From contig OY986972.1 in NCBI GenBank assembly GCA_963920575.1, forward strand, positions 13,218,010 through 13,282,009: a stretch of 64,000 nt of DNA, in the 5' to 3' direction. Each line of letters begins with the position of its first letter. Position 1 is the stretch's first letter. The notes beneath the pieces are model-generated. The model made no database searches, was not told where the DNA came from, and saw only the letters and a program-made list of their open reading frames with translations. The DNA is from Narthecium ossifragum. Its lineage: Eukaryota; Streptophyta; Magnoliopsida; Dioscoreales; Nartheciaceae. Positions 43,821 through 56,505 of this stretch are shown here, piece after piece. A program made the translations under genes and the position numbers.

Positions 43821-44840
43821 GCAAGGCTCTATCTGGAATCTGAATTCATGCATTTGCCACAGGTACCTGCCCCAGCTGAGGCATCAACCCACTGCTCTGC
43901 TCCACGCCGTGCGTCACGTCCGATTGCTCTGTGGTAAGCGTCTCGCGCCCCTCGCAACCAGCACCGTCGGCGGAAAGGCTCCCGGAGACTAGCACTCAAG
44001 CACCCTGCGGGTTCCCTCTCAGTCTGGCGGTCCAGGCTACCTCTCAAAGAACTGGCACGACGCTGCTGCTGCTACGGCTGTCGTTGATGCTGAAACAACT
44101 GCCTCTTCCAACGGCTACCCTGCCGTTCTCTAGAAACAGGAACGACAACCCCGAAACTCACCACGACCACCGACCAACAGTCTGGTGTCAACCCTCAAGT
44201 CATTTGTATCAGTATCAGGAATATAGTCCAGGGCGTCCCCCGCTGTCACTCCAGCATACCGAGCCAGGTGATCCAACCAACCCGCATGCTGTCACGCGGA
44301 GCGAGTACCACGAACAGAGGAAGGTACTCCCAACTACACCACCCTCCAAGGGTAGGTGTCAGAGAACAGTACGCGAACTGTTCTCAACACACAACCATCA
44401 GTGTCCCTAGTGGCCCCGACAAGCACCACTACGCATCGCTTTCTGGGAAGGCAAGAAAACAACGACTTCTCAAACAAGCGATACTCCAGGATGTCTAAAA
44501 CATTCGGGATCCGGGACACCTCCTTCAATCAGTCCTCTACTGTCGAAGGATCTCCAACATCGCCTCTGAGCCACAACTGGTCCACCTCTCGGGATTCCAA
44601 GAGTATAAAAGTGACACAAACGGACAGCACCGGTGTGCGTGCACACCTCCCCTTGAGGCGTCACGACACAGCCAAAAACCAAAACACAATAGCAAACAAC
44701 CTAACTAATGCACATCACACGTATTCGCAAACAGCCATGCAAGGATGTTCTAGACCTATAACTATCCCATTCCACACTCAAAATCTCAACCGCAAGCCTA
44801 ATCCTATCCCTGGGATCTACAGCCTGCTCTGATACCAAAC
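43821..44840 (-). pseudogene. T8: leader and degenerate gag region
   Basis: Minus-strand sequence next to the T8 LTR. GTTTGGTATCAGAGCAGGC at 44840 downward is a perfect tRNA-iMet primer site. The following ~1 kb matches T5 30540-31620. It contains gag-like but broken words; no intact ORF. Truncated at 43821 against T7. Confidence 0.7.
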
Positions 44841-47800
44841 TGTCACGCCCCGACCCAGAAAACCCATCCAGATCGAGAGGTGAACCACCTAAACCTGTTT
44901 ACATCATCAATTGGCACACCAAGATATAACTGCTATGAATTTAAACAATTTAATTCCTCAAGTTCATAAAAAAAATTTGGCAGAATCCCCTTTATAATTA
45001 CAACACAAGAAACCTGTACATTTTACAATTTTCAACATTCTCACATTCCTCAACATTTAGATTAAAGAATATTACAATATTTCTCAAATACAACTGAATT
45101 AATAATCTTACAATTATATCCTTGAATACATCAATTAATACATCAATTTGTACATCACTGACTAAAACTATAAATTATATGTTGACGAACTCCCCAACGC
45201 TCCAAGTCCTCGATCACCTCGAAATACCACGCCATCTTCTAAAGGAACACCTGAAAGAAAGAACTGCATCGACCTGCATCGCCGATGCAGCCCAGGTAGG
45301 GTGAGCAACAATGCCCAGTAGGGTTCTACTCTACGTCGCATAGAAAGGAAGGGAAAACTGCAACTGTGTCGTTCTCCGCCTAAGTCTAAGAGATGCCAAG
45401 GGGCCCCATAACCCCGTCGATTCCCGAGGGCTCCTGTTCAGGTCCCACCCTCACCCAAGAACAAACGAGAGGAAACAAAAACTGCGGGCTCCTGTCCAGG
45501 TACCACCCTGCCCAGTCATACCATCTCTCACGGGGACACACATGTCAGGGACATCGACAACCATCCTTAGCGCTTGGCCTTGAAGACCCGACACGACCTC
45601 TACACCTCAGATACAATAATATCAAACATGGTCGACTATAACAATGACCTCAAATGATATCAATTATGATCATTCGATGACAATCACGTCCTAATCCTCA
45701 ACTACCCCAAACCCCGGTCCTAGGGCTAGATCCGGGCTACCCGAGAACCCCGGATCGGAGATCGAATCCATCGCCTACCACCTAGCCTTAATGCTTCTAA
45801 TGCATAAGGCATGCATGAGCCTATTCAAGCAACTAGGCCTAGGTGTCTCTACATGTCAATCACCAATCAATAGTCCATTTAGGTGAGATAGCAAGCTAAC
45901 AAGATGAGGAAGAAGCATATAAGCATAAGCTAAGAACGAGGGAGCAATTAGAGGCCACAACCCCTCAACCCTCCACAAGGTGCAAACCAACACATGGTCA
46001 CCACAGATACATCAAAATATCCAGCAATTAGATTTACACTCTACTGGTATAATTATCCAAACCATACATAATATCCTTCAACAAACCAGGGCACACCTTC
46101 GGCCCATAAGCTTAAGCATCATATAAGAGTACATAGTCAAAATGAATAACATGATGTCATAATAATTAAATAGGGAACAAATGGCATTCAACTTAGCGTT
46201 TAAGCTAATGCCAACATGAAACCAATTGAGGAGAGGAAGAAGGGACAAAAATAGAGAGGTTAACCATCGGAGGAAAACACAGTTGTCGATTAAACCAAAA
46301 CCTCCGTCAAAACTCAATCGGTCTAGTTGAAGGACAGCGAAGAAAACTTTAAACGAAAGTTAACCTCCATCATTAGCATTTTATTCGATTATTGATTCAA
46401 AAAGTCAGAAGGATACCATGACTCAATCGACTAGGCTGAACACCCAATCTGCATGGCCCAGCTAAAACCCTAGCAACCCATAATTGATCGGTCGTCAATC
46501 ATTTCAACAACTATGAGCCATTGCATAAGACGAAATAGGCTGGAAAGCTAGGAAGAAGGGGAGTACAATAACCTACACTCGACAACCCAACCACCCTCAA
46601 ACTATATGATCAGACCGACGAAACACAGCCAGCAAGTAAAGCAACCCCCAGTTTACATGATATGAAGTTTAGACTGCAAGACTGGAAACGACACGGCACT
46701 CCTACTGAACATAGCTAATAACACAGCTACGAAGTCCAAACGGTAGCTAAGAGCTTCCACCAGACAGCCCAACTCCACCCTCTGCCTAGCAACTGATCAT
46801 CGACTTCCCTGTCGATCGGTAACCTGAACAGAGGATGGTGTGCCTCCAGGAAGAGTCAAGACATGGCACACCGTGACCATCAATTGGGCTATCTATCAAC
46901 CCAAGGACAGGGTTCACGAAGGCAACCATGGCAGTAGGGAAATGAAGAGCAAAACAGGGGGAAAAGAACATATCGACAGGGAGAACAGAGTAACAGACCA
47001 CAAGTGGGAGGAAGAACCTGGAAACCCAAGAGCAATCCGGCAAACTAAGGCTTAGCGTTGAGGTCCATCAACCGGAAACAGAGGAAGCAACCCTCGTCAC
47101 AATACATCACTAATGAGAAGATGAATAGCAAGGGAGGGACTCCATCGACCAACCAAAAGGAAACCAAAGAAGAGAATATGAATTCATCGGAAATCCATCG
47201 ATGCCCAGAGATCTAGGCAATGGCAACAAAAAGAAGGACCTCAACTAGACTTCAGGGAACCAAACTAGGATTCATCAAACCCACGAAACAGCAAGACAAA
47301 CGCAAAAGAGAAACCAGGAAATGTAAGAACAGAGCAACCATCCTAGGCTAGCATACCTCAAATCTTCGGATCACAAGCCACTCAAGAACAGAGGGAGAAA
47401 ATTCAAGAGAAAACTAACCAGAAATCCCATAAGAAATCCAAGAGAAATCCACAGAGAAAATCCAAAGGGAAAGAGAGATCTAACAATCCAAAACCACAAT
47501 CATCCAACCCTATTCTACTCTAGTAGAGTCCTAAACCAGGTTTAGGGAAGCAACCCTACCTCTAGATCGCTTCTTCTTCTTCTTCTCCGACCGCGAGCAC
47601 CACCATCGTTGACCTCTCTGCTTCCAGTTGCGGTTGCCAGTGGAGAGCCTCGACTCCCGGAAGTGGATGCACGCGCCGCCGCCGCACAGGATCTTCTCCT
47701 CTCCAACCGGTCGCCGTCGAAGTCCGCCTAGCTCTCCGTCGGCATCGCTTCTCTCCCTCTCGAGATCGGGCCGCCGCTCTCTCTCACGGAAGGGATCTCG

Positions 47801-48174
47801 GTGGATTAGTTCTCTAACACGAGAACATGGCATCTAAAGGGTTAAGTGTATTTTATATGATCACTTAAGTTAGATCCTGGCCATCCGATCAGCCTAAGCT
47901 AATCTCAGCTGCCCAAGTCCAGATCTTTACGATCTGACCCGGATCCTCTGATCTAGGGTACTCCTAATGGTCTAATCAAGCACATACATCATAAAAAGGC
48001 CGTGTGTGCGTAATGCGTGTGTGAAACCAACTCCGCCAAGGTTAATTTACCAAATTACCCCCGGAGCCGCAACGATCAAAGGAGATCGCGAAGCAAGGCC
48101 AACCAAGCCCAAAACCAGCAGAGCAGACCCTCGACCGACGCGGTCAGACTAGGTTGGAGGTACGGGTCCTCACA
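44841..48174 (-). repeat. T8: 5' LTR (3334 bp)
   Basis: Own orientation TGTGAGGACCCGTACC (48174) to CGGGGCGTGACA (44841), uninterrupted. It is the same family as T5, with unusually long LTRs for this window. Non-coding; purine-rich on the plus strand in 46900-47500. The right flank is E LTR sequence; the left side is truncated, so no duplication can be checked. Confidence 0.9.
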
Positions 48175-49165
48175 TTATGGATCATATGGCTACAAGCTCA
48201 CATGAATCCCTAAAATAAGATTTATGTTCCTAACAGCATATCCTATCTTTCTTGGCATAGGTCGTCTTCGATCCTACGATTACTTTAAGCTATACTACTT
48301 CTAATGACCTTGGCACAACCTATCCTAGCATAGCATAGCATATCTCAAAAGCAAACCATAAATCACATGAAAACCATCTCATAAATCTGTATAAACAATC
48401 ACAGAAAGCTTAAGGTTTAGAGATCATGTTGAGAAGAAGTTTACAAGAATCAAACAAAAAAAAATCAAAAGTTACACTAGGGTTTCATGATATCCCTAAG
48501 TTTAAGAATTAGTTACTCATCTTCTGGGAAAGATCCATAGGTGTTGGGGAGGAAGCCGTCGATCCCTGCGAAAAGATCTCCATCTTCAAAACCCTAGCCT
48601 TCTCCCCCAAAAGTGGTAAAAAAATATGCTAATTTTCGGCTGGAATAACCCCTTTATATATTAGAAGCCCTTAATCCCGGAATCAGGAGTCATAACTGAG
48701 GTTAAACTCTAATTTCCCTAAATTCGGTACTGATGACATCATCAAAGCGATCTATCCGACTCCACACCGATCCATCACTCAAGTTGGTTTGATTAGGTCT
48801 CCACTGTCACATCATTAATTAATTTCAGCCTTTCTCAAATTTCAGCTTTCATAGATCAAAATTTGCTCCAAACCTGGCGCCTATCTATAGAGAATCTCAC
48901 AAAGTATTCAACATGCAAGTTGTATAACTTGAAGTCTTCTTTCATATCCCAAAATTTCAGAATATTTGGAGTTTTTTAGAATTTCCGGTGATTTATTTCC
49001 AAACAGTCGATGAAGCCATCTTTTTACAGAATTTAGTGATTTTTGGCCGAATTTCTTGTATTTCTTCTCAAATCCTACTTAAACCTGAAATCAAATAATA
49101 AGATATCAAATACACCTACTCTTATAATTTAAGGGATTTAATCATATATAATATGTGACTTATCA
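48175..49165 (-). repeat. E: 3' LTR fragment
   Basis: Own orientation begins TGATAAGTCACATATTA at 49165 and runs down to the T8 boundary. It matches the H LTR (61877-63221): 'acatgaatccctaaaa', 'caacatg(a/c)aagtt' and 'atttaagggatttaat' blocks in order. About 350 bp of its 3' end are missing. A second Athila-like LTR family, distinct from L1. Confidence 0.82.
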
Positions 49166-50245
49166 CACCCTCCAACTTACACTTTGCTAGTCCTCGAGCA
49201 AAGAAAAGATAAAAAGAAAGCAATAAATCTAACTAGCCTTTTTCGTAGGTCTCACGATTGCATTTAGCATATGCAACAAGCCTTTACACCCCTGGGTTAC
49301 CCCAGTGGAGGAGTTATAGTCTCCTGAGGGTTTTCAGGGATGACACCCACAAACATCTATAGATTCCCTTGAATATACCATTAGAAATCAATCACTATAT
49401 TCATAAACTTTAATGCATGAAATAGAAATAATATCCATGAATAAACCTTTCAACTCATTGTCACATAAAAATATAGTAAATTAAAACATGTCACAACATA
49501 TTTACAATACTTCAACATATTTAATCATGATTAAAAACAACTTTAACACTCCTATATGTGAATGGGGTTCCACATGCTTCAGAGTATTAATCATATTTAA
49601 ACACTTCAACTATTCAAGATCACTATCCTATTCAAGCACATATTTTCCTCTTATCACATAGAAATCTCTGTTTTTTTTATTTTTATTTTCTTTTCCTTTT
49701 TTCTGTAGGAATTTCAACTGTTCTACGCGAACAACATAACTTGTTAGGCACCTTGACTGGTTACTAAGCATAAAACCCATTTTTTGCTTTCTGTAGGAAT
49801 TTCAACTGTTTTACGCAAACACGTTAGGCACACTGTCCGGTTGCTATGTTGAAAATCCACTTTTTTATATTCAGATAACTATAAATCTATCATAGTGTCA
49901 TGTTTAGAATCTAATCTCAACTCTTTAACATGTGGAAGTGAACATGTGTATTAAGATATGTCAAGTTATCCTTAAATCATGGTAAAAGTGTTAAAGTATA
50001 GAAATAATATCATGCATAGCAAAAACTTACTATCCCTTATATGATATACAAGTCTCAGAATAATTCATAAAATAAATTTCTAAAACATGGACCTTTGTCA
50101 AATCATATCATAATTTCATTCTTTTGACATAATTCAACGGATGTATAATATTTGGTTACCAGAAACAATATGTTCATGAAATTTATGAATGTACCCCCCA
50201 ACTTAAATGTAATTGTCCCCAATTACAATATGTCATAAAAATAAA
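49166..50245 (-). other. E: polypurine tract and 3' UTR
   Basis: The minus strand TAAGTTGGAGGGTG adjoins the LTR. AT-rich non-coding sequence follows. An 88 bp tandem duplication starts at 49703 and 49791 (CTGTAGGAATTTCAACTG, TACGC). I see no coding potential. Confidence 0.7.
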
Positions 50246-51060
50246 TCAAGAAGTAAAAGGTAGAGATAACCATAATGAACGCCTCGAAATAGATTTCTCT
50301 CTCTTCCAATTTAAGTTTAGGCACCGCCATAATTGAATAGATGCTTGAGGAGTTCTCCAGTGAGTTTTTATCAAAGAATAGAGGTGTCCAGGTGACAGAT
50401 CGGAGGTGAACGGCTCAGAGGAAGATGATTGCTGGAATTGGATTCCAATGATCGGAGCTCCAATCAAGGTTGGCAAGGGGTGAGGAAGGATCGTGGAAGT
50501 GTGGGGAACATTCCTATCGTGCTTGATTGATGAATTGAGCTTCTTGACGGTGGATTGAAGGTGGTCGGAGAGGTGGTTTCATTGGAGTTTGAAGCTGATG
50601 ATGGTCGGAGCAAGCTTCGTGGTGGCCGGAGGAAGGTTCTGGAGGTGTTTGGGGGCAATGGGCGGCCGTGGATGAAGGTGTCGACGACGGTTGAGGGGCT
50701 CACTGAGGTCGGAGGAGAAGGTTTCGAGGGAAGAGGAGGACGGGGATGAAGAGGTGGAAGGTTGGCGGAGGTTTTGGTGGTGTTTTGTAGGGATGATGAT
50801 GGCCGGAGAGGCTGCGACAGGCGGCGAAGGTTAACGGTTCGGAGACGAGCCGATGGAGCCGGGACGATGAGTATGTGGCTCACTGGTGAGCCGCGACGAG
50901 AAGGAGAGGGAAAAACTCAGCGGAAAAATAAGGAAATTCGGGAAAAAAATGAAAACAAATGGAAAAAATCATGGAAAAATCCTAAAAATTAAGGAAAATC
51001 CTAAAAACTAAGCAAAAATCTAAAACTACTGGGTTGCCTCCCAGCAAGCGAGTAATTTTA
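50246..51060 (-). other. E: GC-rich post-pol spacer with a Pro/Ser-rich ORF
   Basis: At 51030-51055 the minus strand reads CGCTTGCTGGGAGGCAACCC, a sequence I associate with the region just after the pol stop of Athila/Tat-type elements. Downstream lies a 139-codon minus ORF (50464-50883) rich in Pro, Ser and Thr, with no signal peptide, transmembrane segment or known domain. It sits where some Athila elements carry an env-like ORF but shows no env features. Purine-rich strand bias makes a chance ORF likely. Confidence 0.5.
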
Positions 51061-51761
51061 CGTCTTTTGCTAGACTTCTCGAAAATGTCAATTGTAGCAT
51101 AGATCTGTCAGATTGAAGGAATCAAAATTATCCACAAGGATAATTTCCTCCACATAATTGTTTAACCATTCTCTGTCCCACAATATGTCAAACATTTGAT
51201 GATGTAGACCTATTACTACATAAGTTTGTTTTAATATAATTAACACAAAAATTTCCAGTATCTAAGTCAATGATAAATAAGGATGAATCAAAAATATACA
51301 TACAATCATCGATAACATCAATAGCAAAGCAGTCATTATTTGCTGGCAAACATGCATCCTTAAATATATTTAAACGTTTCTTCATGTTTCCAAAAGAGAT
51401 ATCCAGAACACATGTACGACATATAATACAATCATTCGCCGTAGCTAAGACAGGTCGACCTAAGATAATAGGCACGGATTTCTTGCAAAGTACAACGGCC
51501 TCCATGTCTAAGATAATGAAGTCAATCGGAAAAAAGAAGCTATCAAACCAGCACATCCTCTAAGATACCTCGTAGCATCTTGAGGGATCTATCAGCTAAC
51601 TGAAGGGTTACTGTCGTAGGTTTCAAATCATTCATGCCAAATTTCTGATATAGGAAATATGGCAGTGAATTAACGCTAGTACCAAGATCAAGAAGAGCAC
51701 CAACAATATAATAGTCTCCTATAAAACAAAAAATTGTCGGGGTGCTTGGATCCTTAAGTTT
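51061..51761 (-). pseudogene. E: protease fragment
   Basis: Minus strand: KLKDPSTPTIFC, then the active site DLGTS (51676-51691), QLADRSLKMLRGILEDVLV, SFFFPIDFIILDME and VPIILGRPVLATANDCII. Broken by a TAA near 51764 and a frameshift near 51557. After residue NIFKDACLP and about 60 more codons the sequence jumps to the post-pol spacer, so RT, RNase H and integrase are deleted. Confidence 0.85.
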
Positions 51762-52578
51762 TTATGGAGTGTCATAATTCAGGATCGAACTTACATATTC
51801 TGTCAGAAAGATTTTCTTAGAGACCTGAGATTTGGATTTGCGTTTTTGAGTACAAAGGCCTTTCAGAAATTTCGCATAAGAAAGGAATTGTTGAATGGCA
51901 TGTAGAAGTGGTATATTGATGTTCATTCGCTTGAATATCTCTGTGATTTCCTCTATATATGATTTCTTATTGGGTCTGGAGGAAGGGTCAAAAAGTACAT
52001 AAGGGAAAGGTACTTTGGGCACATATCTAGCAGGGTCAAGCTCCCTCTGATCAACTGGACTCGCATCCATTTGATCGAGAGTGTCATCAGGCTGAGGGGA
52101 CTGAGACCGACCGGTTGAACCAATATCCAATCGATCGGAATCGTTCTGATCGGTCGGTTCTAAGAGCGATCCGTCGCTCTGGGCAGGGTCAGGACGTATT
52201 TCCACTTGCTTACCGCTCCTTAAGGTTGCTACAGCTTGTGCACTTTCAAACATTTGGTTATCAATGTGGTGTAAGGCCCTAGGATTGGTCATAGATTGAC
52301 TCGGTAAGTGACATTCTTCTCTCTTTGACATAGTGTTAGCCAGTTGCCCTAGTTCTGTTTCTATTTTGGATATGGCTTGTGAATCTGAAGCTACAGTTCT
52401 TTCACTTTTATCCATGTTAGCATTGATGTTATTCATACTAGCATTCATACTAGCATTGATGTTGCTCATAGTAGCATTCATGTTGGCAAGTGTACTTTTG
52501 ATTGTGTCTAAAGCCGGCTCAAAGGGTGCTTGTGGAGGAGGTTGAGGTGCAGTTTGTTGATATGGTGCAGAGTACCCT
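51762..52578 (-). pseudogene. E: gag C-terminal part
   Basis: 239-codon frame: Met/Asn/Ser repeats (SNINASMNASMNNINANM), ELGQLANTMSKREECHLPSQ, FESAQAVATLRSGKQVEI, a polar Asp/Ser/Pro linker, then YIEEITEIFKRMNINIPLLHAIQQFLSYAKFLKGLCTQKR. Highly similar in organisation to A gag at 1899-2354. GATCGATCGG-like sequence occurs in the linker (52125-52165). Interrupted upstream by T9. Confidence 0.88.
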
Positions 52579-54832
52579 TGTCGCGCCCCGACCCGCGTAG
52601 GTCCAACCGGGCCGGGCGACGCGAACCGGAACCTAACCTACTACGAAAATTTTGGCGAAGTTTCTCTCTAATCATAGTGGTCTCCCTAGCAATTCATAAT
52701 CATCCTGTATTATCATACAATTACAAACCTCAAAGACTGAAACTGAATATACACAAATCCTCAACAGGGTAAAAGTTATCCAAAATCTCTCCCATAGGAG
52801 GCTAACTAAACAAAGGTAGAACTGACGATCGCCGCACCTCAAGCACCACCAGACGCCGCCACGTCACCAAACATCGGCCCGGTAGGGGCGACCGAAGAAG
52901 AGCTACCGCCAGCACCAGCAAAACGCAGCCGGGTAGGAGTGAGCACTAAGCTTAGCAGGGACACTACACTACGACACTCACAAGGGAGGGAACACAACAG
53001 TGTCGCCCTCAAGCAAAGGCTGGGTGTACACAGGGGTCCCATAACCCCACCGCGTGTCCCTGAAGGGAGGCCTCAATCATGGTCCCAAGCCGAACTGGTC
53101 ACATGCTGGGTCGCCCTCAGCGAGGCAGGAAACCGGCACTGTCATCTCACTAGCAGGAAACCAACACTGCTTGGTGGGCAACCAACACCGCTGAGTAGGC
53201 ACACCCTCTACCAAAGAGACAGTGAACCGGACACCGGCTACACCTCAACACTCGGCTCGAGGCCGACACGACCTCTAAACATCAAACCACATGTATTCAT
53301 GTCATCTAATCCTATCATCGAAAAATGACTGAATACTACAAATCGAGTCCAGGACCAAGCTACCCGCAACGGTCCTAGAGCTAGATCCGGACTACCCGAA
53401 AGCCCCGCATCGGCCATCAACCCATCGCCAACGTCCTATACAGATGCAACTAATGCACAACACAATGCATGTTATGAGCACACGTAGGAATATACAAATA
53501 AGCATGCAACAGTATGTGATTGTATATCAAACAAGGTCTGGGCACGGCACCCTGCCGGCCCGGGGTGGTGAACATGTAAATAAGGTCTAGGAGCTGCTAC
53601 AGTGGTACCACCTTCAACTGTCAGCAGTCCACCACAACACCTGCATCGGGAAGCAGCCCCACAAACAACAGCTCACAGATATCACAGATAAAGCCCTCGG
53701 CGCACGTCGGCATGCAAGGCTAGGGAAAGCTGTAGGGCTACCCGCCCGTTTATTCTAAACTTCCCGGGAGTCATCACTCCCCAGGTTCACCACTGCCCCT
53801 TTTATAGGGCTAACATGCTTAGACATATGTACCAGATATAAAACAGTAGAGAAAACCATCATACAAAGCCCCGCGGGCAAAAGCCACTTGAAAACACCCT
53901 TCAGCCACTAAGAGATCGATCTCCCTTCCCAAGGGGATCGATCTTCTTAGTACTTGGGAGAACCTCGTCCCTGTCAATCGAAGGAGATCGATCTTCTCCA
54001 CCAGCAGGATCGATCTTCTTCGTGACATGGAACCCGCCACCTCAACCTAGGCAAGGATCGATCTCTCTCCAGCCGAGGGATCGATCCTGCTCGGGCTGGG
54101 CGTGACGACCCAGAAGGGATCAATCTTCCCTCAAGGGAGATCGATCCGAATGGGTTCTCCAGCGATCGGATGGCGTGAAATACCACCGAAAAATACAACC
54201 AAATCCCCCAAAACTCTGGGATCTGGTAGATCAAGAACTCACGAGTCCAAAATCGGTGAAATCATGGAAAACAAACATGTATTTTAACAGATCTAAGTAA
54301 AAGAACACAATCAAACCGGAAAAACTCCAAAACCCAGAAAGATTGTAGGTAGGATCCCTACCTATACAATAGCAGCTTCAATCAAAGCTACTAGGCCTTA
54401 GATCTTCCTCAAACGAAGTCAAATCCTGCAAGAACACGGCTGAAATCTCGGATTTTCCAAAAAAAACAAAAGAAAAGGTTTCGTTCGTTTTATAGACGAA
54501 CGAACCGACTCAAGAGAGATCGATCTCTATCTCTTTTGAGAAAGAGATCGATCTTCCTTGCCAAATCGGGTTTGACTTTCTGGCATTAAGAGATCGATCT
54601 TTTAGCTAGGGAGATCGATCTCTTAGGTGCAGAAAGCTAGACTTGGGCTAAAACTTAAGCCCAAACCCGGATCTTTCGATTCCCGGTCCCACTAACCATT
54701 CTAGCCAAACATTAACACAACCATGGTCAGTGTGTGCACACGCGGGTGTGAAACTAGCCGACAAGGCGTAATTTACCAAATTGCCCTTGCGGTCCACGAC
54801 GAGCCACATGAGTAGAGGGATGGGTCCTCACA
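52579..54832 (-). mobile_element. T9: Tekay-type solo LTR (2254 bp)
   Basis: Own orientation TGTGAGGACCCATCCC (54832) to GGGGCGCGACA (52579). Target duplication ACCCT/ACCTT (52574-52578, 54833-54837), one mismatch. T3 subfamily: AGATCGATCT palindromes at 53910-54150 and 54510-54640, TATAAAA on the minus strand at 54488-54494. Non-coding; interrupts E gag. Confidence 0.93.
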
Positions 54833-54837
54833 ACCTT

Positions 54838-56135
54838 GGGTTTGGATTTGCCGGAGGTATAGATGGGTGCTCATTCATGAGGATACTGGAGGAACTACTC
54901 TGCCCTTGGAAAGTATCAGACTGTTGAGGTGGTCTCCAATTAAAGTTTGGATGGGTCCGCCAACCTGGATTATACGTGTTTGAATATCAACTATTCTCAG
55001 GTTTAGTGAAACCATATTCCGCATTTGCTTGTACCAAAACGAATTCAGGGAACGAAGGAGCCAGGGGACAGTGAGTAATGTGATGAGTAAGGCTAGAGCA
55101 TAATGCACAAGTTTGAGGTTGATTTTGGAACAGTGCAGGGTCAAGTGCTTGTCTCATTTCCAATTTATCAAACTTTTTATTAAGTAGGGCTATTTGTGCA
55201 GTAAGGGCATCAAATCCAAAAAGTTCAAAGGTCCCCTTATGTGTAGGTCGATTCCTAGGGTTTGTGTATTGTTGTTGGGAATCGATAGAAATTTGTTCAT
55301 AAAGGTTACATAAATCATCATCATCTTTGTCTAAAGGAATACCCCCACAACAAGCTTCAACCCTAGTTGTACATCTTTCATTAAGGCCTCTATAAAACTT
55401 ATGAGTTAATTCCCACTTATCAATATCATGATGGGGACATTTTCTTAAAAGGTCTTTAAATCTATCCCATATATCATGAAAAGACTCATCTCCATATTCA
55501 ACAAAGGTAAGGATTTCAATCCGAAATTTCTCAGTTTTAATTATTGGAAAGAATTTTCTTTAAAATGCCTCTTGAAGTTGGTCCCAAGTTGTGATTGAGC
55601 GTGGAGGTAAACATTGAAGCCAGTGTTTAGCTTTATCCTTCAAAGAGAAGGGGAAGAGTTTTAACTTAAAGGCATCGTCATTAATGTTCTCTATTTTTAG
55701 TGTAGGGATGGTATCGATAAAATTGTGAATGTGCTCATATGGGCCCTCATTACTTAAGCTATGAAAATGGGGTAACATTTGAATCGTTTGGGGTCTAATC
55801 TCATAGTATGAAGATGTGATCGCAGGAGAATCAATGGGAGTGTAAGTGTAGTGGGCAAGAAGTGATTTCTGAAAGGAACACTTTGTACCCCCCCCCCCCC
55901 CCCCCCCATTGTTATTATTATTACCTCCGCTTCCTAGATTAGCATTAGGGTTAATGACATGTCCCTCATTTTCAGCCACGGTGACAAAGGTCTCATGAAT
56001 AGATTGCAAGTTACTCAAGGCCTCCTGATAATTACTCAAAGATTTTTGACCAAAAGCTCTGGCTTTTCAAAGTGTGGTCTCTATTTCTAGATCCAAAGGT
56101 TCCAATGGGGTATTTAAGGATTGTCTACCTTGCAT
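54838..56135 (-). pseudogene. E: gag N-terminal and capsid part
   Basis: Minus frame from ATG 56135: QGRQSLNTPLEPLDLEIETTL, in-frame TGA at 56067-56069, then ARAFGQKSLSNYQEALSN, INPNANLGSGGNNNNN, a poly-Gly run, EGPYEHIHNFIDTI, DDAFKLKLFPFSLKDKAKHWLQCLPP and WDQLQEAF with TAA near 55560. Further capsid and knuckle-region remnants extend to 54838 in other frames. Typical Athila-like gag, dead. Confidence 0.9.
55888..55907. repeat. Homopolymer: 20 C on the plus strand
   Basis: Uninterrupted C20; on the minus strand poly-G, extending a Gly run in E gag next to an AAT/ATT trinucleotide run. The length may be affected by sequencing error. Confidence 0.9.
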
Positions 56136-56505
56136 GCAAGAACAGACAAAAATAGAAAAAGAAAACAGAAGATTTGGAGGAAAGAACAAAACCCAGAAAA
56201 CAACAATTGAAATGAAATATTTTGAAGCAAAAAGGCCTACCTGACTGTGCAGTTCCGATCGGTCCGCATATGGTCCGACCGGTCGCTCAAAGCCGCAGGC
56301 TCCTTAATCAAAGTCCGATTCAACGCAGATGGCGCAGTTCGACCGATCGGATTCACGTCCGATCGGTCGCTTCAGGCGGCTGGCGAGTTCTTTTTCTTCA
56401 AAAAAAAAATCCGTTCCAATGCTACAAAAACTCCAAAAAATTGTCAGAAAATTCCTAAAAAGTATAAAATAAAGAAAGGGGAAAATAAGAAAGATAAAAA
56501 CCTAA
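56136..56505 (-). other. E: 5' leader with GATCGG palindromes
   Basis: Non-coding sequence upstream of E gag ATG. Positions 56248-56372 contain CCGATCGGTCCG, GGTCCGACCGGTCG, CCGATCGGATTC and TCCGATCGGTCG. No PBS found, so the leader is truncated before it. At about 56505 it meets F integrase in the opposite orientation. Confidence 0.6.

Noticed and set aside
48175..50245. Host intergenic DNA
   Set aside because: LTR and 3' UTR blocks match H and the E family in order, so it is retrotransposon sequence.
51030..51055. Small non-coding RNA hairpin at GGGTTGCCTCCCAGCAAGCG
   Set aside because: This string fits the conserved post-pol region of Athila/Tat elements; no hairpin with long arms is evident.
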